Shown piece by piece: positions 7,140 to 12,273 of a DNA stretch of 12,273 bases. Origin of the DNA: Gemmatimonadota bacterium (GTDB lineage: Bacteria > Gemmatimonadota > Gemmatimonadetes > Gemmatimonadales > GWC2-71-9); NCBI GenBank assembly GCA_003221825.1, contig QHUE01000008.1:1-12273 (forward strand), written 5' to 3'. Every line of letters starts with the position of its first letter. Positions within the stretch are counted from its first letter, which is position 1. The notes beneath the pieces were generated by a model that did no database searches, had not been told where the DNA came from, and saw nothing but the letters and a program-made list of their open reading frames with translations. A program made the translations under genes and the position numbers.

Positions 7140-7168
7140 TCTTTATGGGGGCCCCTTGCGCCGAGCAA
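7140..7168 (-). promoter_or_regulatory. Weak candidate promoter for the cytochrome gene
   Basis: On the minus strand TTGCTC (complement of 7163-7168) and TAAAGA (complement of 7140-7145) are separated by 17 nt, which would give a leader of roughly 40 nt. Each hexamer matches the consensus at only 3 of 6 positions, so this is a guess based mainly on spacing. Confidence 0.2.
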
Positions 7169-7195
7169 TAGCGGCGGTCTGTCGGGTCTCTTATG

Positions 7196-7238
7196 GTTCC
7201 CTTAGTTTCTCTGTTCCCGTAAGCACTTGCGGAAACAG
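7196..7238 (+). promoter_or_regulatory. Direct and inverted repeats at the regulator start: candidate operator
   Basis: GTTCCCTTAG (7196-7205) is repeated as GTTCCCGTAAG (7213-7223), a direct repeat with a 17-bp period. The second copy is also the left arm of an imperfect inverted repeat, CTGTTCCCG (7211-7219) and CGGAAACAG (7230-7238), with 8 of 9 positions paired. The elements abut or overlap the TTG start of the winged-helix regulator. OmpR/ToxR-type winged-helix proteins commonly bind direct repeats, so autoregulation and control of the divergent cytochrome gene are plausible. This is inferred, not shown. Confidence 0.4.
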
Positions 7239-9104
7239 GCTTTGAACCCAAAGCACCGACTCCAGTTTGGCGAAAGCTTCGAGCTCGACCCCGGCGCCTA
7301 CCAGCTCCGACGCTCCGGCCAGACGCTCAAGCTGGAGCGCATTCCCATGGAGATTCTGCTGCTCCTCACCGAGCACCGCGGGCAGCTGGTCACGCGGGAG
7401 CAGATCGTCGAGCGGATTTGGGGGAAGGAGGTTTACCTCGACGTCGACAACAGCATCAACGGCGCGATTCGGAAAATCCGGCAGATCCTGAAGGACGATC
7501 CCGAACACCCCCGCTTCATCCAGACCGTCACCGGGCGCGGCTATCGGTTCATTGCGGCGCTGCGGGATTCCGTGGAGCTCCGGGCGGACGCGGCGGCGGT
7601 GTCGTTGCGTGCGCGGTCGAGAAGCCGGGTGTGGATTGCCGCAGGTCTCGCGCTGCTCGTCCTCGTCGCCGGCGGCGCGGTCGTTCTAGTTCGCTCGCGG
7701 GCTCTCCCTCCCGAGCGGCGAGTCATGGTCGCCGTGCTGCCCTTTGACAACCTCACGGGGGACGCGAGACAGGAATACTTCAGCGACGGCTTGACAGAAG
7801 AAATGATCACGCAGCTGGGTGAGCGCGATCCCGAGCACCTGGGGGTGATCGCCAGGACCTCGGTCATGCATTACAAGGGCGATCGTGCGCCGCTGGATCA
7901 GATCGTGCGCGAGCTGGGTGTACAGTATGTGCTCGAGGGGAGCGTACGGCGGGATCCCAACGACATCCGCATTACGGCTCAGCTCATCCGCGTCAGCGAT
8001 CAGTCCCAAGTGTGGGCCCGGCAGTACGATCGCAAGGCGGCTGATCTCCTGACGTTGCAAGGCGAGATCGCGCGGGCGATCACGAGTGAGATCGAGTCCA
8101 GTCTGGGCCGTCCCACGGCGACCCTGCGGAGCGACTCCTCACAGGCCGCGCACGCGTTTGCCGCCTACGACTTGTATTTGCGCGGCACGTACGACCTCAA
8201 CAAACGCAGAGTCCCGGACCTGGAAGCGGCGGTTGCGTATTTCGAGCAGGCGACCAACGCGGACCCACAGTATGCACGGGCGTATGCGGCGCTCGCCGAT
8301 GCATATGTGCTGCTAGGGGGCTACAGCACGCGCCCGCCGCAAGACCTCTACCTCAAGGCCCGGGCGGCGGCGCAGCGGGCGCTGGAGCTCGATTCCTCGC
8401 TAGCGGAAGCGCACACGGCGTTTGCGCTGATCGTCCAAAACAGCGATCTGGATTGGCAGACGGCGGAGCGGGAATTCCGCCGGGCCATCGCGCTCAATCC
8501 CAATTACGCCACAGCGCATCACTGGTACGCGGAGCATTTGATGTGGCGGGGGCGCTTCGCGGAAGCGCTGCAGGAGAGTGAGCGCGCCCGGCAACTCGAC
8601 CCGTTGTCGCTCATCATCGCGGCCGACAACGGCTTCATTTTGTACTGCGCGCGGCAATACGATCGCGCGATCGAGAAATGGCGCTCCGTCCTCGCGGTCG
8701 ACCCGGACTTTCCGCGCGCGCACCTCATCCAGGCGGCGTACATGGAGAATGGCATGGTTGCCGAAGCGCGGGCGGACTTCGAGCACCTGCGAACCAAGCC
8801 CTCGACTCCGGTCTATTGGGCGGTGGTCACCTCACTACAGGCAGGCTCCGGCCATCCGGCAGAGGCCCGCGCCGCCCTCGCCGAGCTGCTGCGAGCGATC
8901 CGGCGTGAGCCCGTCGCGGCCGTGTACGTCGCCGGCGCGTACGCGAGTATCGGAGACCGGGACCAGGCGTTCGCCTGGCTGGAACGTGCGTACGCTGAGC
9001 ACCCCAGTGAGCTGATCTCCCTGAAGGTCGAGCCCGGGTGGGACCCGCTGCGTGGTGATCCGCGGTTCCAGCGATTATTGGAGCGGGTAGGGTTGGCCAA
9101 CTAG
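7227..9104 (+). CDS. Membrane-anchored winged-helix regulator with TolB/FlgO-like and TPR domains
   Basis: A CadC/ToxR-type one-component regulator. Residues about 12-110 form a Trans_reg_C winged helix (FELDPGAYQLRRSG, VTREQIVERIWG, VDNSINGAIRKIRQIL, TVTGRGYRFIA). A single membrane segment lies near 134-156 (WIAAGLALLVLVAGGAVVLV). Residues 165-287 are a TolB/FlgO-like module of the COG5616 type (VAVLPFDNLTGD, YFSDGLTEEMITQL, YVLEGSVRRD). From about 330 to the end are TPR repeats, for example FEQATNADPQYARAYAALAD. The DNA-binding part should be cytoplasmic and the rest periplasmic. The start is uncertain: TTG at 7227 or TTG at 7242; an in-frame TAG at 7203 rules out anything longer. Neither has a strong Shine-Dalgarno. 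It is divergent from the diheme cytochrome and convergent with the CHRD gene. The whole half after the membrane segment is homologous to the C-terminal half of the kinase at 9722-11989. Confidence 0.92.
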   Translation: MRKQALNPKHRLQFGESFELDPGAYQLRRSGQTLKLERIPMEILLLLTEHRGQLVTREQIVERIWGKEVYLDVDNSINGAIRKIRQILKDDPEHPRFIQTVTGRGYRFIAALRDSVELRADAAAVSLRARSRSRVWIAAGLALLVLVAGGAVVLVRSRALPPERRVMVAVLPFDNLTGDARQEYFSDGLTEEMITQLGERDPEHLGVIARTSVMHYKGDRAPLDQIVRELGVQYVLEGSVRRDPNDIRITAQLIRVSDQSQVWARQYDRKAADLLTLQGEIARAITSEIESSLGRPTATLRSDSSQAAHAFAAYDLYLRGTYDLNKRRVPDLEAAVAYFEQATNADPQYARAYAALADAYVLLGGYSTRPPQDLYLKARAAAQRALELDSSLAEAHTAFALIVQNSDLDWQTAEREFRRAIALNPNYATAHHWYAEHLMWRGRFAEALQESERARQLDPLSLIIAADNGFILYCARQYDRAIEKWRSVLAVDPDFPRAHLIQAAYMENGMVAEARADFEHLRTKPSTPVYWAVVTSLQAGSGHPAEARAALAELLRAIRREPVAAVYVAGAYASIGDRDQAFAWLERAYAEHPSELISLKVEPGWDPLRGDPRFQRLLERVGLAN

Positions 9105-9148
9105 CGTAGCGGAGGGACCTGACGGCCCCTCCGCCCGTGAACGCTACG
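9105..9148. terminator. Nested hairpin between convergent genes, likely bidirectional terminator
   Basis: The 39-nt gap between the regulator and the CHRD gene contains CGGAGGG (9110-9116) pairing with CCCTCCG (9127-9133). An outer pair, CGTAGCG (9105-9111) with CGCTACG (9142-9148), overlaps the CHRD stop codon. The inner stem is strong and GC-rich with a 10-nt loop. There is no T-tract on either side, so it would be an atypical or Rho-assisted terminator, or a 3'-end stabiliser. Confidence 0.5.
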
Positions 9149-9680
9149 GCAGGAACCCGCGGGCGACGCCGCCCGGGCAGCGGTCCGAATGGAAGTTCAC
9201 GTAGAAGCTGCCGGGATTCGCCAGCAGCTCAGCCAGACCAGCTTCGGCCGACGTGAAGTGCGGATTCGGCACGAAGATCCCGACCTGCCGGATGTCGATG
9301 TGCCGATCCGTCAGGTTCAAATCCACGCCGACCGGGCTCGACAACCACCAAATGATGGGACCGGTGCTCGCCCCGGCGTTCAGGTGATGGATGTGTCCGA
9401 ACCGGACGCTTTCGTCACTCTTGTTGTTGAGGATCACGATCGACTCGATCGTGCCGTCCTGCAGGATTTTGATCTGCGCAAGTCCTTGCGACTCGGACTC
9501 GCACGCAGGCACCTCGATGTCCGATCGCATCTGGGTATTGAAGACGATCGGCGGGGCCTCCTCGCTCGCGGCGCTGGCGAACTGCGCAACGTTCGCTCCC
9601 GTGATGGGCTGATTCGTCGGTGCGGAGCCGGTGCAAGCGGCGACAGCGAGGGCTACCACGACCTTGCTCCCGTAACGCAT
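9144..9680 (-). CDS. CHRD-domain lipoprotein
   Basis: A 178-residue secreted protein. The short signal peptide ends in VAAC, so Cys16 is the probable lipidated residue. The body fits the CHRD (chordin-like) domain: a GLAQIKILQDGTIESIVILN strand pair, the HIHHLNAGASTGPIIWWL block (95-112), and the C-terminal signature SFYVNFHSDRCPGGVARGFL. In bacteria CHRD proteins are extracytoplasmic and of unknown function; the conserved HIH and YVNFHS histidines have been discussed as possible metal ligands. The CHRD domain (about 45-178) makes up nearly the whole protein. A good Shine-Dalgarno precedes the ATG. The gene starts 41 nt after the stop of the upstream Ser/Thr kinase on the same strand, so co-transcription is likely, and a link to kinase signalling is possible but unproven. 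Confidence 0.85.
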   Translation of the reverse strand: MRYGSKVVVALAVAACTGSAPTNQPITGANVAQFASAASEEAPPIVFNTQMRSDIEVPACESESQGLAQIKILQDGTIESIVILNNKSDESVRFGHIHHLNAGASTGPIIWWLSSPVGVDLNLTDRHIDIRQVGIFVPNPHFTSAEAGLAELLANPGSFYVNFHSDRCPGGVARGFLP

Positions 9681-9683
9681 AGA

Positions 9684-9690
9684 CCCTCCT
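9684..9690 (-). promoter_or_regulatory. Shine-Dalgarno of the CHRD gene
   Basis: On the minus strand AGGAGGG ends 3 nt before the ATG. It supports the start at 9680 and independent translation initiation within the kinase-CHRD unit. Confidence 0.8.
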
Positions 9691-9721
9691 CGGTTGGATG
9701 GTACTGCAGGTAAGGCTGAAG

Positions 9722-11989
9722 CTACGCCGGGATGCCCACCTTGCCGAGCAGCGCGACAAACCGCGCGTCGGAGCGCAAGTCATCGAGTAGCGGCCATACT
9801 TTTGCGTAGACCAACCAATGGGAGTGCTCCTCGTAGGCCCGGTCGAGACAGTCCAACGCTTGATCCTTATCGCTGAGCCCAATGTGGACCAGTGCTACGC
9901 AAAATGGTGACACGTAATTCGCGGTCGATCGCTCCTGCAACTCGTTTAGGATTTTCCTCGCTTCCCGCCGCTTCCCTCCCTTCCCGCAAGCGTAGCCGAG
10001 CGCGGCGCTCGTGAACGACGCCCCACCGGAAAAACCGACGGCGCTGTGCAGCGCGCTGATGGCGTCGTCATATCTCGATGCTGCCACATACGCTTGACCG
10101 AGCACCGTGTAGGTCATCAGGGCGTGGGTATCCAGGTCCAGGGCGTGAACGCATTGCGTGATGGCCTCATCGTAGCGGCGCTCGAAATAGAGCGCCCAGC
10201 CCAGATTCGCGTTGACGACGGGCGACAGCTGCGCCAGGGCCTGGGCGCGCGTTGCTTGTTCCACGCTCTCCGCGGCTCGCCCCATCGACCACAGACAGCA
10301 GGCATACCAGAAATGGGCGGTCGAATAGCCGTCCTTCAGCTGGATCGCTCGCAGGAAGCCTTGCTCTGCGCGCGGCCAATCCCAGTCGTACAGCAGGGAC
10401 ACACAGGCGCGCGATGTGTGCGCCTCGGCCAGGCGGTCGTCAATCCCGACTGCTGAGTCGGCAGCCGCCCGCGCCCGCGGAAACACTTGCTTCGGAGGAA
10501 GGTAGTTCCAGTATCCCAGCGTGATGTAGGAATCGGCCAGCCCGGCATACGCCAGCGAGTAGCACGGGTCGAGAGCAATTGCTTGCTCGAAGTACTCGAT
10601 GCACTTCGTCAACGCGCTGGCCGATTTTCTCCGCCACAAGTAACGGGCCTTCGTGTAGAGCGCGTACGCCTCGAGGTTGTCGGTGTGCGGCTCGACCAAG
10701 ATGGCGCCGGCCTCGCTTCCCAGGTTCACCTTCAACGCATTCACGATGGCCCGAGCGATCTCGTCCTGAATCGCGAACACGTCCTTCATCTCCCGGTCGT
10801 ACGTCTGGGACCAGAGGTGAAACCCGTCCGCGATGTTGATGAGCTGGGCCGTGACCCGCAGCGTTGTGTCGGCCCGGCGCACGCTGCCCTCCAAAACGGT
10901 ACGCACTCGTAGCTTCTCGCCGATCGCCCGGATGTCCTCACTGGCGCCCTTGAACGCGAATGCGGACGTGCGCGACGCAACGCGCAGCGAAGGGATGGAG
11001 CTCAACGCGTTCAGGATCTCTTCCGCCATGCCGTCGCAGAAGTACCCGTTCTCCGGATCGGCGCTGAGATTCACAAACGGCAACACCGCGATTGAGTGCT
11101 CAGGAGCCGGCGCGGTCTGGGCGCGCATGGGTGTCGGCTCCGCGACTGTGACCGGGCTGGGCGTGCTCAGTGCTGCAACGAACTCCGCGGCGCCGTCAAA
11201 CCGATCCGCGGGCGCGTTCGCGAGCGCGCGCGTCACCGCCTGCTCGAGCCACTGGGGTACCGTGTCGCGGAATGTGCGGACGCGCGGCAGGGGCTCGAGC
11301 ACCTGCCGGGCCAGAATCGCCTGCGCCGACCACCCAGTGAAGGGTGGGCCTCCCGCGAGCATCTCGAACAGCACGCAGCCGAGGCTGTAGACATCACTGC
11401 GGCCGTCGAGCTCGTCGACCCCGCCGGCCTGCTCCGGGCTCATGTATCCTGGGGTGCCGACCGCGATGCCCGTGCCTGTCATCCTGCCCTTGCCTGCCAC
11501 GTTGATCGCGCGGGCAATGCCGAAGTCGCTCACCACCGCATGACCGGTTTGGAAAAGGATGTTCTCCGGCTTGATATCGCGGTGCACGATGTCCCGGTGA
11601 TGAGCGTACTCCAGGGCATCCGCCACCTCGCGCGCGATACGCAGCGCGTCCTCGATCGGGAGTTGCCGCTCATGGATCAAACGACCGCGCAGCGACTCCC
11701 CCTCGACGTAGGGCATGACATAGTACGGGAGACCATCGGCTTCCCCGGAGTCGTGCAGTGGCAGGATGTGTGGATGGGTGAGCCGGGCGGCGATCTGGAT
11801 CTCGCCTAGGAAGCGTTCCGTCCCGAGGCTCGCAGCCAGCTGTGGGCTGAGCACTTTGAGCGCCACCGGCCGGCGGTGTTTCACGTCCTCTGCCAGGTAG
11901 ACAGTCGCCATGCCGCCGCGGCCGAGCTCTCGTGCGATCGTATAGCGCCCGGCCAGGCCTTCTTGGAGGCGGTCCAGCAGAGTGTCCAT
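9722..11989 (-). CDS. Soluble Ser/Thr protein kinase with TolB/FlgO-like and TPR domains
   Basis: A Hanks-type (PknB-like) kinase, 755 residues. Kinase domain at about 15-275: glycine loop GRGGMATVY (23-31), VALK with Lys45, alphaC Glu63, HRDIKPEN with catalytic Asp138, DFG with Asp155, and GTPGYMSPEQ closing the activation segment. All catalytic residues are present. A Pro/Ala/Thr-rich linker (276-297) leads to a TolB/FlgO-like module from 298 (SIAVLPFVNLSADPENGYFC, TVLEGSVRR, WSQTYDREMKDVF), then TPR repeats from about 435 to the C-terminus (FEQAIALDPCYSLAYAGLAD and others). No hydrophobic segment is visible in the linker, so the protein appears fully cytoplasmic, unlike relatives that have a membrane helix there. 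The start ATG has no Shine-Dalgarno. It lies 131 nt downstream of tRNA-Trp and 41 nt before the CHRD gene. Its substrates are unknown. Base composition is a little less GC-rich than in the ppk operon. Confidence 0.95.
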   Translation of the reverse strand: MDTLLDRLQEGLAGRYTIARELGRGGMATVYLAEDVKHRRPVALKVLSPQLAASLGTERFLGEIQIAARLTHPHILPLHDSGEADGLPYYVMPYVEGESLRGRLIHERQLPIEDALRIAREVADALEYAHHRDIVHRDIKPENILFQTGHAVVSDFGIARAINVAGKGRMTGTGIAVGTPGYMSPEQAGGVDELDGRSDVYSLGCVLFEMLAGGPPFTGWSAQAILARQVLEPLPRVRTFRDTVPQWLEQAVTRALANAPADRFDGAAEFVAALSTPSPVTVAEPTPMRAQTAPAPEHSIAVLPFVNLSADPENGYFCDGMAEEILNALSSIPSLRVASRTSAFAFKGASEDIRAIGEKLRVRTVLEGSVRRADTTLRVTAQLINIADGFHLWSQTYDREMKDVFAIQDEIARAIVNALKVNLGSEAGAILVEPHTDNLEAYALYTKARYLWRRKSASALTKCIEYFEQAIALDPCYSLAYAGLADSYITLGYWNYLPPKQVFPRARAAADSAVGIDDRLAEAHTSRACVSLLYDWDWPRAEQGFLRAIQLKDGYSTAHFWYACCLWSMGRAAESVEQATRAQALAQLSPVVNANLGWALYFERRYDEAITQCVHALDLDTHALMTYTVLGQAYVAASRYDDAISALHSAVGFSGGASFTSAALGYACGKGGKRREARKILNELQERSTANYVSPFCVALVHIGLSDKDQALDCLDRAYEEHSHWLVYAKVWPLLDDLRSDARFVALLGKVGIPA

Positions 11990-12120
11990 GCGGCAAGATA
12001 CGGCGGGGGTCAGCGACGAGCGAGCGTTTGGTTTGCCAATACCACCGATTCTGGATATGTGAGAGTGTATATCAAGAAGAAGGACATTCTTGGCTTCACC
12101 AAAAGGTAGTCGCTACTAAA
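11990..12120. other. Gap between tRNA-Trp and the kinase gene; no clear element
   Basis: This 131-nt stretch is visibly less GC-rich than the rest of the window and presumably holds the kinase promoter. On the minus strand there are A/T-rich hexamers (TTGATA, TATACA, CATATC) but no pair with proper 16-18 nt spacing and a good -10. Directly after tRNA-Trp, a 4-bp hairpin (GTAG-CGA-CTAC) followed by CTTTT could be a minimal terminator. No gene is evident. Confidence 0.4.
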
Positions 12121-12193
12121 CAGGCCCGGCAGGAATCGAACCTGCAACCCCCGGTTTTGGAGACCGGTGCTCTACCAATTGAGCTACGGACCT
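12121..12193 (-). tRNA. tRNA-Trp(CCA)
   Basis: A complete 73-nt cloverleaf on the minus strand. The acceptor AGGTCCG pairs with CGGGCCT, with discriminator G as in bacterial tRNA-Trp. The D arm is AGCTCAATTGGTAGAGC. The anticodon stem CCGGT/ACCGG encloses CTCCAAA, giving anticodon CCA. The T arm is GCAGG-TTCGATT-CCTGC. CCA is not encoded. In many bacteria this gene lies between tuf and secE-nusG; here the next gene downstream is the Ser/Thr kinase, and what lies upstream is outside the window. Confidence 0.97.
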
Positions 12194-12247
12194 AAGAATT
12201 GGTGCTGCTGAAGTTAGCTACGACGCTTGTTCTGCAAAACCCTCAGA

Positions 12248-12272
12248 CTCGCTTCGCCACCGCCGAAGCGAG
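12248..12272. repeat. Perfect 9-bp hairpin at the window edge
   Basis: CTCGCTTCG (12248-12256) and CGAAGCGAG (12264-12272) form a perfect inverted repeat with a 7-nt loop. On the minus strand a TTTT run occurs about 9 nt after the stem, so it could be the terminator of a gene beyond the window, upstream of tRNA-Trp. It could also be a dispersed palindromic repeat. The context is cut off. Confidence 0.5.
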
Positions 12273-12273
12273 G

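Noticed and set aside
11990..12120. A small peptide gene between tRNA-Trp and the kinase
   Set aside because: The only open frames there run across into the kinase 5' end or the tRNA, and no Shine-Dalgarno-backed start was seen.
45..12193. Genomic island between two tRNA loci
   Set aside because: No integrase, transposase or phage gene is present, and I found no second copy of a tRNA 3' end that could be an att site. The tRNA-Glu 3' side also points out of the window.

Overview
The window looks like chromosomal DNA from a high-GC, diderm, free-living bacterium. The best guess is Gemmatimonadota or a similar soil lineage. That rests on family resemblance, not on a marker gene: the Ser/Thr kinase has the Gemmatimonadota-style opening (GRGGMATVYLAED, then LTHPHILPLHDSG), and TolB/FlgO-like plus TPR regulators, a CotH-like exported protein with IGNTDWS and VPYDFDFSG motifs, and lipoproteins are all frequent there. 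No 16S rRNA or ribosomal protein gene is present, so the phylum is an inference.

Layout. (1) At 1-117, minus strand: two tRNA-Glu genes in tandem, CUC complete and UUC cut by the window edge. (2) At 144-218: back-to-back promoter-like elements whose -35 boxes form a 7-bp inverted repeat. (3) At 229-5587, plus strand: three tightly packed genes (gaps of 9 and 7 nt). They encode a membrane diguanylate cyclase, an exported CotH-kinase-like protein, and a polyphosphate kinase PPK1 with a roughly 370-residue N-terminal extension that resembles a degenerate CYTH/triphosphate-tunnel domain. (4) At 5612-7090, minus: a diheme cytochrome c peroxidase/MauG-like lipoprotein. (5) At 7091-7226: a 136-nt divergent regulatory region with direct and inverted repeats. 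(6) At 7227-9104, plus: a membrane-anchored winged-helix regulator with a TolB/FlgO-like and TPR sensor half. (7) At 9144-11989, minus: a CHRD-domain lipoprotein preceded by a soluble Ser/Thr kinase. The kinase carries the same TolB/FlgO-like and TPR half as the regulator in (6). (8) At 12121-12193, minus: tRNA-Trp(CCA).

How the genes may work together. The first operon links c-di-GMP synthesis, an exported atypical kinase and polyphosphate synthesis. It recalls the known bacterial neighbourhoods in which CotH genes sit beside VTC-type polyphosphate polymerase genes, but here the tunnel-like domain is fused to a PPK1. This is the most interesting system in the window. The second half is a signalling region: one ancestral sensor module appears twice, once driving a DNA-binding output and once a kinase output. 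The DNA-binding version is transcribed divergently from the redox cytochrome and may control it; the kinase is probably co-transcribed with the CHRD lipoprotein. No mobile element, CRISPR array, phage gene or rRNA was seen, and no gene-free stretch exceeds 150 nt.
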